Origin: Luscinia megarhynchos
Lineage: Eukaryota; Chordata; Aves; Passeriformes; Turdidae
DNA length: 64,000 nucleotides
Assembly: GCA_034336665.1 (NCBI GenBank)
Contig: CM067584.1
Coordinates: 682,001 to 746,000 of the forward strand
Direction of reading: 5' to 3'
The position numbers were made by a program, and so were the translations under genes. The notes under the pieces are model-generated. The model was given only the letters and a program-made list of their open reading frames with translations. It made no database searches and was not told where the DNA came from. Below are positions 11,201 to 23,753 of this stretch, piece by piece (position 1 is the stretch's first letter; each line of letters begins with the position of its first letter).

Positions 11201-14200
11201 TGTCTTGCATGCCTTTTTTTTTTTTTTTTTTTTTTTTTACCCCTCATTCCCAGACTGGCATTCCCTAATGCCTGCAGGATTTATTGTTTGCCATTAACCT
11301 TAAGGACTTAGTTCTTGGACTAATTCTGTCCCCACTGGTGATGCGGTTTGTGGGAAAAGAGCTTGTGTAGCTTTTCTGGTCTTTTACAACTCTTCCCTTA
11401 CTCCGGTTACACACATGTAGCCCAAGTTTTCCTGTGGGCATTTTGATTGTCAGAAACAGCAACTGCAATCAGCCCCTCAAGCCTGTCAGAATGTTTTATC
11501 TTGTTAAAGTTCCTTTAATATATTTTGTTCTGCATAAAGGTAATTATTAACAATGTTTGATTCCATGTGCTGCTTTTGGCAGTTTTAAGTGGGATGAAAT
11601 GTCTTAGTTGAGTTCTTTTTCTCTCTTCCTTCATACAGTCAGGCTACTTTTCCAGTATGTTCAGTGGCTCTTGGAAAGAATCCAGCATGAATGTCATAGA
11701 GCTGGAGATTCCTGATCAAAATATTGATGTAGAAGGTAAGTGGGAGCCTTTTATTTTAACCAAACCCTGAAGGGAGAAGTTAAGTTAAACCTCATGATAT
11801 TCAGAGAAGGCTCATGAGGTTGAGCTCTTTTTTTTGTGCAGTTTTTCAGCTCTTGGGGATGCTGAAGAGTTTGTTTAAATCATGGGAACTTAGTAAAGGA
11901 TTGGTTCCTGCCCCATGTTTTCTATCTGGTCAGGTGCTCTAGATAAAGAACCAGCACTGAGACCATAGAGAAGGTGTGCAGTGAAGGGGTTTGGTTGTGT
12001 TTAAGGACTCTGCTGCCCCATGCTTGGGGTTGTGTCTGTGTTTGACTCCTGTTCCCTTTGCAGCCCTGCAGGTGGCTTTTGGCTCGCTCTACAGAGATGA
12101 TGTGCTGATCAACCCCAGCCGCGTGGTCGCCCTGCTGGCAGCAGCCTGCATGCTGCAGCTTGTAAGTCACAAATGCCCCTGCTCCTGTCTTTACCTGAAA
12201 AAAACCCCAGCAGTTCTGAGTATCCTCGCCCATGTGGTTGTTTGCATCCAGAGAAATGAATCAGCTTTTCGGGCTCACTGGGGAAAAAGCCAAGCACAAT
12301 GCAGTGGGTTTATTGAAAAATGCTGTGACTAAGCTTGAGGTGTGAGATTAAATGATTTGAGCATGATATCTAAAAGCAGATTAAATAAGTTTTGCAGCTC
12401 ACTTGCTCTACCCTAAAGGGCATTCAGTACCCTTTTCTTTCATGAGAAGTATTCTTAAGGAACATCTTTGTTTCTGAGGAATGATGATTTAAATGTTTTG
12501 AACGGCATAGCGTAAGTCGCTGCAACCTGTGGGCCTTTGGGGATGGCTCAGGCATGCAAATCTGGATGGACAGCACAGTTCACAGTGTCTGACACTTCCT
12601 GTTGGGAAATGAACACTGAGAACATTTGTGTTTTTTTCCTCCCTGCAGGATGGTTTAATCCAGCAATGTGGTGAAACAATGAAGGAAACCATCACTGCCC
12701 AAACTGTGTGTGGTTATTACAATTCTGCAGGGACATATGGGCTGGACTCCGTGAAGAAAAAGTAAGAATTACTGTCTCCAAACTGCTTTGGACATTGCCA
12801 ATTAACAGTGAATTTACACACGGTACCATAATGGCCAGTTTAGTTGTTTTAGTATTTTTTTAGAATAGAATCATAGAACACCAAGGTTGGAAGAGACCTG
12901 TAAGATCATCCATTCCAAGCATCCACCCAGCACTACCACTAAAACCACTAAACCACATAATCCAGAGCCAGATCCAGATACCTCCAGGGGTAGTGATTCT
13001 ACCACATTACTGGGCAATCTGTTCCAATGACTGACCACTCAAATGGGAAAAAAAAATCAAGTACCTAATCTGAATTGATTGAGTCTGTCCAGATCCCTCT
13101 GCAGAACCCTTCTGCCCTCCAGCAGATCCACAGTCCCACCCAGCTGAGTGTTGTCTGCAAATCCTGCTATTGACGTAGAGGAGGAACAAGCAGAGGTCCT
13201 AATTCCTTGCTTTCAATGCAGGTGCCTTGAGTGGCTCTTGAACAATCTGATGACGCACCAGAGTGTTGGACTCTTCAAGGAACTCAGGTACTGGGGCAGC
13301 ACTTCCCTTGCAGGGATGAAGGACAGTTCCTTCCCAACTCTGGAGCTCACTGCAGATCACTTCCTGAGCTCTTGCTGGTTGCTTGTTCCCTACCTCCCCT
13401 TCTTTTTCTCTTTTCTGTCTCACTGACTGTTACGATTGCTTTTTTCCAGCATAAACCTCATGAAGCAGCTGATTAGCTCCTCCAACCTGTTTGTGCTGCA
13501 GGTGGAAATGGATGTGTACACTGCTCTCAAAAAGGTACTTGTCTGGGGCTCAATGCAGTGGAACCTTTGTGGGATTGACTGAAAGTATTTCATGGAGTAG
13601 CAGAACTTTTATAGAAATGAATGCACTGTGGAAATGTCTGTTATTAACCTGCAGATTACTTACCTGAAACCTTCTTCAACTGACTCACTAGAATTTATTT
13701 GTTTTGCCCAGTGGATGTTCCTTCAGCTCGTGCCTTCTTGGAATGGTTCTTTCAAGCAGGTGTTAACTGAAGCTGATGCCTGGTTTGCTGAGCGCAGGAG
13801 AGGTAGGAAGAATTGGCCAGGCCTTGGTTTGGGGTTTGAACACAAGTAATTTCTTAATTTTAATGGCAAAAGCCATTAAATAACCATAATAAAATAAAAG
13901 CCATTAAATGCTCATAATAACTTTCTCTAATCATTAAGTAAAAACTCCAGTATAAAGAGGTCTGGAAGATATTTAGGGAAGCAAAAATAATGTGGGTGCT
14001 GTGTGTTGCAGAGTTTGGGGGTGACATTGCCTTCCTGGAGTCGGCGCAGGGGAACGCCTTCCTGCCTGTGTTTGCACACCTGAGGCTGCAGTACATCATC
14101 AGTGACCTGGCCTCAGCCAGAATCGTGGAGAGAGATGCCCTGCTGCCCTCAGGTGAGTGAGTGAGTGCTGGGCACAGCTGAGGCCTCACCTTGCTTCCTT

Positions 14201-17200
14201 CCTTCAGTTTCTTCACCCCAGGAGAGACTGGGAGCTGCTGGAGCATGTCCCAAGAGGGACAGAGCTGGGAAAGGGTCTGGAGCACGAGTCTGATGAGGAA
14301 CGGCTGAGGGAGCTGCAGAACAGGAGGCTCAGGGGGACCTTGTCACTCTCTACAGCTCCTGACAGGAGGGGGCAGCCAGGGGGTCAGGCTCTGCTCTCAG
14401 GGAACAGGAACAGGACAAGGAGGAACAGTCTCAAGGGAGGTTCAGGTTGGATATTGGGAAAATTCATTCTGTCATGGAAAGAGTTGTCCAGCTCTGGCAC
14501 AGCTACCCAGGGCAGGGGTGGAGTCCCCATCCCTGGGGGGCTTTAGCAGGATGTGTGGATGTGGCACCTCGGGGCATGGGTTAGTGGTGGCCTTGGCAGT
14601 GCAGGGGGAGCAGTTGGGCTCAATGACTTCAGAGGACTTTCCCAGCTCAAATCATTCCGTGGTTCTTCTTGACTGATCACGTTCTGTGTGCCTTCCGCAG
14701 CCTGTCCTGCCCTAGAGTAATTGGGAAGATCTCAGTGTGCTTACTTCTCTTGCCGCTCACAGGTTTATCTCCAGCATCGGGTTTGTGGTTGAAGATTCAG
14801 CAGAAGCTGAGTATGAAAATTACAGGCATGAAAGTCTGCAAAGGCACTCATATAGGTGTCATCACCACGTGATAAGCATTCTGCTCATCAGTCAATACTC
14901 TACAATAGATACACAGTATTTTATCAATGTCTATATGGTCCCAGGGGCCCAGATAAACAGAAAATCCCTTACCTTTTGGGAGGGTAAAACTTGGTGAGAC
15001 TCAACTGTTTTCTAGCCATTCGTTTTTAAAAAGATCTGAATAGGTTTTAAAATGAAAAGCACAAGATGCCATGAACTCTTCTTCCCTCTTCCAAAACAAA
15101 TGTTATTTACTAATAGAGATTTAGCATGATTCGGAGCAGAGAGCACATTCAAGTAATCCACTCTTGTTCATTTGTCTGCATTTTGACTTGTATAAAACAC
15201 ATCCTCCTCCTAGGGCCTGGTGCTTTTTGAAGCTTAGGGTGGGAAATGCCATTTCATATTATTAGAGATACTGATGCTAACATCCCAGTATCACTGGAAA
15301 ATGAAAAGCCCCTTCTCATCCTGCTGCTGTTGTCTGATACATTTTGTTATGCATAAAAATCCCAGAAGAGCAGGTTTCAGCTTTGATATGTGATATATTT
15401 CATGCTTAAGTGATGTATAAAGTAAATATAATCCATCTCACTTCAGGGTGATACTGGTACAGACTAGGCAAAGTGCAAAGATTATTATAAAAATAACTTT
15501 GGGTGTGGCTGTCAAAGGAAGAATTGTTCTGAGATTGTTGCATCTTTGAGGCTGATGTCCTTGTGCTCATTGAAAAAGAGTGAAATTTGTGCAAAGCTCA
15601 GAAGTGCTGGCTCTGCAGGGAGGCAGTCCCTGAGCCACTGTGAGCACTGTGGTGGCTGGGTGGCACTGTGGTGCAGGGAAAGGTGACACAGGGAAAGGGA
15701 ACACAGGGCAGCTGGGTGGCACTGTGGTGCAGGGAAAGGGAACATGAGGAAAGGGTACACAGGACACTGTCGTGCAGGGAAAGGTGACACAGGGCAGCTG
15801 GGTGGCACTGTGATACAGGGAAAGGGGACACAGGAGGAGGGGACACAGGACACTGTGGTGCTGGGAAAGGGGACATGACACTGTGGTGCAGAGAAAGAGA
15901 CACAGGGCAGCTGGGTGGCACTGTGGTGCAAGGAAAGGAGGCACAGGACACTGGTGCAGAGACAGGGACACAGGGCACTGTGGTGCAGGGACACAGTACA
16001 CTGTGGTGCACATGAAGGGGACACAGGGCACTGTGGTGCAGGGACACAGTACACTGTGGTGCACGTGAAGGGGACACAGGACACTGGTGCAGAGACACAG
16101 GACACTGGTGCAGGGACACAGTACACTGTGGTGCACATGAAGGGGACACAGGGCACTGTGGTGCAGGGACACAGGGCACTGGTGCAGGGACGGGGGACAC
16201 AGGACACTGTTGTGCCGGGACACAGGACACTGGTGCACGTGAAGGGGACACAGTACACTGTGGTGCACATGAAGGGGACACAGGGCACTGGTGCAGGGAC
16301 ACAGTACACTGTGGTGCACATGAAGGGGACACAGGGCACTGGTGCAGGGACGGGGGACACAGGACACTGTTGTGCAGGGACACAGGGCACTGGTGCACGT
16401 GAAGGGGACACGGCACTGTGGTGCAGGGACACAGTACACTGTGGTGCACGTGGAGGGACACAGGACACTGGTGCACATGAAGGGGACACAGGACACTGGT
16501 GCACGTGAAGGGAACACGGCACTGTGGTGCAGGGACACAGGACACTGTTGCAGTGAGACAGGATACTGGTGCAGGTGGATGGGACACAGGGCCACGTGCT
16601 GCATGCAGGAGGAGGATCTGAGTGTTGGGAAGAGTTTGGTACTCGCCTGCCCTTGTAATCTGTTCATGCCAGGGTGTAGCCACAAGCTGTGTTGAGATCA
16701 GAACTTCTGCTCTTCATTCACAAGGAGGTTGAGATAAATCCTGGGCTGTACTTTGGAAAAGGCTGTTGGCTGCCAGCATTCAGTATTTGAGGGGATGCTT
16801 CATACCTGAGAGGCTGCAGACAGGGCCATTGCTGGGTAGTTGTGTTCTGCTGGAAGCCTTTTAGATCATTCCAGATGAAGTTGTTCTCAAGGAGGTAGAG
16901 AAGCAAATCACACTGAGTAGTTAAAAGTAGTACTGTGATTATTTATTTATTTATTTATTTTTATACTCTATGTGTAGAGGTCCTGAAGAGGAAAACTGAA
17001 ATTCTGTGTTAGGAGTTCACAGCAGTCTGATCTTTGTGTAGAAAAGGTGCAAGAGAGAGGAATACATAATGTGTCTGTGTGAGCAGTGTTTGTTGTTCTG
17101 TTTTACTTGGTGGCTTATGAGCATTTCCTCAGCTGTATTCTTCCTCTCCATAAATCAGCAGATGAATTGCAGCTGAAATGTGAGGTAGGAAATAGATACA

Positions 17201-20200
17201 TGCAATACACAGACAGAGAAGATGCTCTCCCCACTGATACTTTTTCCTTGCCTTCTAGCACATCCATTCTCTGTTCCTTACCTGTATATATCTCCTTAAT
17301 TCATTTTTTATTTTCTGTTGTACTTTGGTTGATTCCCAGTTTGCTTCTATAACAATCTGTACTTTTACTCTTGAGTCAGTGGGACAAAGGCTGGTTTCAA
17401 GTTTTCCATCCATGATCTTGCCTCTCCTCCCTTCTGTCACATTCATCAGCTTCCTTGTTTTTGGTCATGTTGGCTCTCCCTGTTCTCTCACCCAGCCCAT
17501 TTCCCAGAGCTGGTTCTCAAATGTGACCTTGCCCTCTTGCCCCATTTGTTATCTTGACTAAGAACTTCTTACGTGCCGTGCTTTCAGGATCCCTTTTGTG
17601 TAACTGCCTGACAAACTACTGAGTTTTGTTCTGTTTTATCTCTTGCTTGCAACGTTAAATTAACATAGCCAATAAAATCTTTGTGTGTTCTCCAAGAAAG
17701 ACATGATTTATGTTTATTCTTGGCAGGGTACGATTTCTGTTTGTTTCACCATATTTGTGTTAAGTCACTGTTTTCTTTTATCCCTTTATTTTGTTTTCTT
17801 CTTCTTTGACTTACATAGAATTCCTCTGGGGATTCAGAGAGCAGCACCTTCTCCCAAGAGCTTGTTAACGAGCTCCTTGGCTGAACAGAGCTTTGTGTGC
17901 TGAGAAAATGTGGAGTTGCATCACTTGTGGCAGCAGTGGGTGTTTGAGGAGATGAACATAGACTGGAGTGACTGCCTGTTAGTTGTGGATGTTAATCTCT
18001 TCCCCTGTGGTTGAGACTGGGAGCTGGAGACCACAGGGAATTATCGGGGGGTGGGTTGTGTATACTGTCCAGTCCATAAGTGTAACTTCAATATTTCAGT
18101 GTAATTTTATTTCTCTATTTCAAATGCATATGACCATTCCCAGCACTAAAGACAACACCAAGCTCATTTATTATTTTTTTTTAATTTTAGAATGGCTGTC
18201 CTCTGTTTACAAACAGCAGTGGTTTGCCATGCTCAGAGCAGAACAAGACAATGATATTGGGTAGGTATATTACAGGCTTTATTTCTTTCTTAAATTAGAA
18301 ACCTTCCTCTCATAGAAATTCTGACGTGAATAATTCTGGAGTTTGCGTTAAAAGGAGGGAGGGAAGCATACTTCTTTTTTTGTGGGGGGAGAAGCATCCT
18401 TCAGTGCTTTTGAAGTATGTATTTTGATGTAAGTCAGTATTTTGAAGTCTGCTGATATCTGTGGAGCTCTCTGTTCCTTGGGCTGGCTGGTCTCCCATCC
18501 CTCAACCAGTAGAACTCTGGAAAACTGTTCTCATGGGATCAGAGGGAAATGTTGGATGGGGGAAACAAGTTCTGTATTTTCCTTTATGTCAGTTAATGCT
18601 TCGCACTAGTACTTCACCTGGAAATCTGTGTTGAGGCTGTGAAAGGGTAATTTCTGAGCCTTCTATGTTAAGGATACTTTGGCCATCAAACTCTTTCTCT
18701 TCCTTCTGCTCTCTCTTGACGTGGCAGTGAGCCAGGTCCCTGATTTAATACCAAAACTATGGCAAGATGTAGCTGGAGGAGTTGGTCCTGCCTTTGTATT
18801 CTCTCCTGGCTCCTAGAGTGCTTTGTGGAGAAAAAAATGCCAAGTCAGACAGCTGCAGGATGCCTGTTACCTCCCCATACCCAGCAGACTGACTTGCTCC
18901 TTTGTCCTATAACCATGTCACCCAGCAGGTGCTGCTGTGGGCAGGGACCCGTTGGGTTGTAACAGGAGCTTCAAAAAAGCCCCAAACTCTGGTCTGAAGA
19001 ATAGCCAAGATCTTTAAGGTGTTCTCTTAGATAGCAGTCCTTTAGGAAGTGGTGGAGGGAAAGTGCAGAATTGTGACACTCACATTCAATTCCTGCCTAT
19101 GAATTTTGGGGGGGGGGGAGGGGGGAGGGCGTGGTTTGGTTCTGATGTTTCTGTTGGTTGCTCTCTTGGGAAGGCTTTTGCAGTGCTGTTGTGGCTGTAT
19201 CTGAGCAGACAGATGTCACCTCCTGCCTCATGGGCAAGCAGGGTTCATAAGGAAGTGAGTCATCAGAATTCTGATATGAGATAAGACACTGTATTTGCTA
19301 ATTTTGATGTATTTTGGTAGTTCAGTGCAGGGGAGCATTGAAATTGTCAGCCACTGGATGGATACACATGCTGCTGGAAAAGTGAGTTCCCATAGAGGTG
19401 CAGTGAGGATGATGAGGATCATCCAGCTTGGAAAAGAGCAACTTTCATATTCAGCTACAGCTGAGGATTTCAGTGGCTCTTGGAATGGACAGAGTATTTT
19501 CCCCATTTTTCTTGCTTGTCTAGTTTTTTCTTTTAGCAGTATGGGTTGATTATTTCTTTTTAAGGCAGTGAAAACCAAAAGTCTTAGCCTTAGAAGGGCC
19601 CACATCCAGCTGTTCCTTTGTGTTAGTGCAAATGTTTTGGCCATTTGACCAACATGTAGCTGCAGGAAAAGAATTCAGGTTTTATAAGCCCACGGTTTAT
19701 CCAGCTCTGCTGCTCTTCCTCTCACACCTACTGCCTGTGTCAGTATCAAACACATGTTTTCCCTCAGGGGTAAGGAAGCAGACTTAGGAATCAGAGCAAG
19801 ACATGAATCTGACTCCTTCGAGCTGAAGTAAGGCTCTATTTCCATATCCCACCTGGTGCAGGGCATAATTGCACCTGATTATTCTAGCACTGCCAGCATG
19901 GAAATGGCACTGCTTGGAAACGTGTGATGTGGTTTGTTGTGGTGACTTTATAGAGGGGAGGAGAAGAAAATGTTTCCCTTCTACTTTGAGTTTGCATTTA
20001 AAAGGATTAAACATCTTATTCGCTTTTCAGAATTGGAGAATTTTTTAGTGTTAGCAGTGGAGTTTGTGGCTTTGAACTGTAGCTGCTTAGAGTTTACATA
20101 TTGTGTTAAAGTGGATCACTTTTTTTAAAATTAAACGTGTTTTGTGGCAGAAGCCAGACAGGTCTTGGAAGTCTGGGACTGGAATCACTTCTGCTCTTAG

Positions 20201-23200
20201 CAGTCTGTGGCAGTGTGTAAGAAGGAAGCAGAATAACTCCACTATTCACTGTGTGACAGCTTGTGGAAGTGGTTAAAGCTGAAGTTCTGCATTGTCTGAG
20301 GGTGCTCAAGGGATGGAGAGGGGAATGTTAATGTCAGTCTGAGCATTATGGACTAATGTTTGTGAAATTTGTCACTAATTAAACAGAAATAAATCCTTTA
20401 TCACCATTACTGCATTTAAGTCAGCCACAAAACCAGTTCAGCTGGAAGATGTGGAAAAGCACACAAGAGGTTCCTGGGTGAATTTGTTTAAGTGTGATGA
20501 GTTTGTATGCATAACCTGTTGATGTCACTGGGATTAATAAAGTTCACTACCAGCCCTCAGCCTGGTGTAACTTGAACAGTTTCTGACAGTGGGTGTTGGG
20601 TTAATGATGTCATGGTGTGTGAAGCAAAGTGAGGAACACACTGCTGGAAAATCAAGGCTGATCTCGCTCATGCTGGCTCTGCGAGGCTGTCCTACGTGTT
20701 GGGTGAAAGGAGCTGGTTTTGGTGTGGGATGACACAGCCAAGGGCTCTTGCATCTCAGGAGCTCTGAGAGACTCTGGCACTTCATGAGCACTGAGGGGAA
20801 GTGGTTTTTTTTTAGCTGAGTTGCATAACCAGCCCCTTGAGAAACCTCTCCCAGTGTCTCGTGGCTGCTGCTTCATAGCACTGCTGTAGTGCAGAGCCCT
20901 GCAGCTGTGCCCCAGCACTTGTCTCTGGTTGTGCCTAAGAAGTCAGCCAGTTTTTTTTAAAAAAACACTTGGTTTTTTACAAGGCTGGGAGAATGTATTT
21001 CACTGCAACAGCTATTATTTTGTTACCTGGAAAAGTTCTTTTGCAGAAGTCCTGCCTAACTGAAGTGTCACAACCTAGTTTGTATTGCAGTTTTGTAGTG
21101 TAGGTGGATGTTTATGGGACAGTTTGGGATGGAAGAGACTCCAGGAACTCATCCAGTCATGCCTCTGCTCAAAGAAGGGTCAGTTGTGGGTCCCTTCCAG
21201 CTGAGGGTATTCCATGATTGTGTGGTCAGACAAGTTTACTCCAGTCCTTTCATCTTCCCCACATTAAGGTATCATACAAAGCTGTTGAAGTGTCCTTAAA
21301 GATACTGGTTTGTTTGATTTTTCAGGCCTCAAGAAATCAATAAAGAGGAACTGGAAGGAAACAGCATGAGGTGTGGTCGCAAACTGGCCAAGGATGGTGA
21401 TGTAAGTGTGGCATGTGGCTAACTGCAGAGCTGGCGTGGCTGAGACAAGTCAGGCATTTCCAAACCATGTAGGTGCTCATTGTCAAACTGCATCCAAAAG
21501 ATGTCATGGAGAAAATTACCTTCTTTTGTCTCCCCAGAGGTTTGGAAGCAGTTGTCTCTGCAAGGAGCAAGGAACTGCTGATTCATTGTGCTCTTGTGCT
21601 GTGAGACTGGGAAAACTGTTAGTCCAGGCAGTTAAACAGAACTCTGATCACTTGTGTCTTTTTCTTTTTAGCTGGAAAAGGAAGTTCTCTAGATAAAGTG
21701 TGTAACATTCAGAGCTGGAGCCCCTCTGGATGTTTAGGTGACAGGTCTTGTGAAATAAACAGAGAACATTAATTTTTCCCATTGAAGTCGTATAACCTAA
21801 GGCTGTTGACCCCGAGGAGTGCTTTGGGCATGGCTGGGGCTCACAGATCAGCGGCCCACAGATCAGCCCCGTTACCCAATGCTGAGTATTTGACACCACT
21901 GGTGTGGTGTGTGCTCCTGTCTGTCTGGGAGGCAGCTGGCACTCGGATGCTCTCACACAGTCCCCTGCATGGCCAGGTTGTCCCTACAGGGTTCTGTGTT
22001 CCAGACAGCTGCTGGCAGGGATCCCTGACCCCTCCAGCGTAGCCCAGAACCCCACTGCCAGGACTGACCTCTCGGAGCTGGCGTGGCACAGCCCATCCTC
22101 AGGCTGTGCCCCTCCGTGTCCCCTGTGTCCTGCAGTACTGCTGGCGCTGGACTGGCTTCAACTTTGGCCTGGACCTGCTGGTGACCTACACGAACCGCTA
22201 CATCATCTTCAAGCGCAACACGCTGAACCAGCCGTGCAGCGGCGCCGTCAGCCTGCAGCCGCGCCGCAGCATCGCCTTCAGGTGCCAGCCCGGGGCTCCT
22301 CGCTGCTGCCAGCCCTGTGGCATTAGGTTTTACTGCCACCGAGCCAGTGCCATTAAAAATGTTACCCTGTCTCCTGGGGAGAAGCTCCTTGTGCGGAAAG
22401 AATACGAGAGACTGAAGTGATTTCGCTGTTGTGCCCCCAGGTTACGCCTAGCCTCGTTCGATTGCAGTGGGAAGATGATTTGCAGCAGGACAACGGGCTA
22501 TCAGATCCTGACCCTGGAGAAGGACCAGGTGTGTCTGTGGCCTTCTGAGCTGTTGAACTTGAAAGGTGGAGCTCAAGGCATGAAAAAAATGCTGAGAAGT
22601 CACAAGTGCTTTTGAAGGGGTGTTGCTGTTCTAGTTGTCATTGCTTATGTGGAATCTCAGGCGTTCCTCTTAGAGGTAGTGGGTAATTAAGCTAATTTGT
22701 GAAGTGGATCTAGAGTAGGGTAAGTGTGGGTTTCATTAGTGTTGATGATATGAAAGTAGTTCCATGTTAGTGAAATTAGTGCCTGTGGTGCTGCTGTCTG
22801 CTGCCAGTATCATGTTCAGCTGCTCTCCCAGCGTTCCAGCACTGCTGACATCACCCCTCTGCATAATCTGTCCTTCAGACTCCTCATTTAGAGGCAAATT
22901 CGGAATTCGAAGACTCTTATAAGCTGAGGAATTAAAAGAACGTCTACTTGTTGTTTAAGGGTTGGATTTATTACTCTATTAAATTGATGAAAGCCCCAGA
23001 GAGGAGTGGAGTTTGCTTAGAACAAGTGCCCTTTTCCACCCATTGCTGACAGCAAGATTTAGTAAGGCATGTGTGGGACTTGTTAATCAAGTTTCTCAAA
23101 TCCCAGCCAGCAGTGATACAAAGGTGATGAGAACACAGAAAACCTTTCCTTGTCAGTGCCGTCCTCATTGGAGGGTGATGTAAATTTCAATTGTTTTGCT

Positions 23201-23753
23201 TCCTCACAAGGTTGAAGTTTCAATTTTGCTACCCCAAAACCAGTTCTAGAGTGTAACCAAAAAATTCCTACCCACAAACTTGAAATTTGCTTTCAAGTAT
23301 AAACTGTTGTGGAATGCCTGGTTGGTGAAATCTCCTGAGACTAAAAACTGCCTCTTTCTCCCCAGCATGTTGGAGGAGAAATTTGCTTTAGCGTTTCCTG
23401 TGGCTGTTCCCTGTGCTGCAGAGAGATGGGAGCTCTGGTGGGAGTGGTGGGCAGGCTGAGAGTGTGACAGTGTTATAAACTTTATGTGAAGGTGAACTGT
23501 CTTTGCTTTATTTTTTACATTCTGATTTTAATGTGTAATCATTAAGACGTGCAGAATGAGTGTTGTGTCAGTGCTGTGTTTTCTGGTCCCCCCTCACCAT
23601 GCAAATGTCCTGTATTTGCTCCAGGAGCAGATTGTGATGAATTTGGACAGCAGACTCCTGACGTTCCCCCTGTACATCTGCTGCAACTTCCTGTACACAT
23701 CACCAGAGAAGAGGGCAGATAGCGAGGCCCAGCTGGATCATTTGGAAGCCTGA
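8224..23753 (+). CDS. GMCL1: Germ cell-less homolog 1 (BTB/BACK protein), complete
   Basis: GMCL1 is the vertebrate germ cell-less protein, a nuclear-envelope-associated BTB protein considered a CUL3 ubiquitin-ligase adaptor and needed in male germ cells. Exons: 8224-8399, 8873-8996, 11639-11735, 12064-12161, 12649-12761, 13222-13287, 13450-13534, 13712-13802, 14012-14152, 18191-18260, 21326-21401, 22136-22281, 22441-22528 and 23625-23753 (TGA). They total 1500 nt, or 499 residues; human is about 515. All introns are GT-AG with matching phases. Residues 1-58 are Ala/Gly/Arg-rich with a basic KRKR and an acidic stretch, and vary most from mammals. From residue 61 (KLKSTSKYIYQTLFLNGENS) the match is near perfect. 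The BTB domain spans about 70-185, a BACK-like region follows, and the conserved C-terminal part (CWRWTGFNFGLDLLVTYTNR) starts near 380. The ATG at 8224 was chosen because MGSLGSRVLR matches the family N-terminus. Confidence 0.97.
8400..8872 (+). other. GMCL1: GMCL1 intron 1
   Basis: A 473-bp intron. The first 200 bp continue the CpG island, followed by a 21-bp-unit minisatellite at 8627-8740 and a T-rich acceptor tract at about 8848-8872. No coding segment was seen. Confidence 0.8.
8627..8740. repeat. 21-bp minisatellite in GMCL1 intron 1
   Basis: Five identical tandem copies of a 21-bp unit, starting GCACGGGGGGAAGC and ending GGTGCAG, at 8627, 8648, 8669, 8690 and 8711, plus a partial copy. 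Each has a run of six G. The copies are identical, so the expansion is recent. Because 21 is a multiple of three, frames stay open on both strands, but these are not genes. Confidence 0.95.
8997..11638 (+). other. GMCL1: GMCL1 intron 2
   Basis: A 2.6-kb intron. It contains a GC-rich stretch at 9650-10250 with gene-like open frames that have no splice support or recognisable domain. A poly(T) run lies at about 11214-11239. No further exon can be supported. Confidence 0.7.
12863..13200 (-). mobile_element. CR1 LINE fragment abutting GMCL1 exon 6
   Basis: The sequence runs antisense from 'atagaatcatagaacaccaa' through 'ccagatccctctgcagaacc' to a tcccacccagctgagtgttgtctgcaaa segment. These are the 3' region of an avian CR1, longer than the other copies here. 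It ends only about 20 bp before the exon 6 acceptor at 13221. Confidence 0.88.
14225..14665 (+). mobile_element. CR1 LINE 3' fragment in GMCL1 intron 9
   Basis: It has the CR1 tail words 'ttcaggttggatattgggaa', 'gagttgtccagctctggcac' and 'ggtggccttggcagtgcagg', ending in a gactttcccagctcaaatcattcc segment. It is in gene orientation and among the longer, better preserved copies. Confidence 0.88.
15630..16590. repeat. Minisatellite array in GMCL1 intron 9
   Basis: About 1 kb of tandem units sharing a 'ggacacagg.cactg(tg)gtgcag' core. Two main versions alternate. One is short (about 21-23 bp) and ends in gtgcag. The other is about 29 bp, with 'acagtacactgtggtgcac' followed by atgaag or gtgaag. 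Copies before about 15960 are more diverged and include ggcagctgggtggcac segments. Open frames of up to 372 codons on the minus strand come from the repeat's composition and are not genes. Confidence 0.93.
16939..16961. repeat. (TTTA)n microsatellite
   Basis: A short tract of tandem ATTT/TTTA tetranucleotides in GMCL1 intron 9. Confidence 0.85.
18261..21325 (+). other. GMCL1: GMCL1 intron 10
   Basis: A 3.1-kb intron of ordinary AT-rich sequence with a G run near 19110-19127. A weak CR1-like fragment (words such as 'gggtcccttccagctgaggg') sits near 21112-21225 and is too decayed to orient. No exon was seen. Confidence 0.65.
21402..22135 (+). other. GMCL1: GMCL1 intron 11
   Basis: A 734-bp intron. 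I see no exon, clear repeat or regulatory motif in it. Confidence 0.65.
22529..23624 (+). other. GMCL1: GMCL1 intron 13
   Basis: A 1.1-kb intron before the last exon. I see no coding segment or recognisable repeat. Confidence 0.65.

Larger units (their letters stand above)
14153..18190 (+). other. GMCL1: GMCL1 intron 9
   Basis: A 4.0-kb intron holding the CR1 copy at 14225-14665, a minisatellite array at 15630-16590, and a TTTA microsatellite at about 16939-16961. The rest is AT-rich with no credible exon. Confidence 0.75.

Noticed and set aside
15630..16590. CRISPR array
   Set aside because: Repeats are contiguous and not separated by unique spacers, the genome is eukaryotic, and no cas genes are present.
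15512..16685. Three overlapping minus-strand open frames of 336-372 codons
   Set aside because: All three frames are open at once because the minisatellite unit lacks stop triplets. Simultaneous openness in three frames is a mark of repeat composition, not of a gene.
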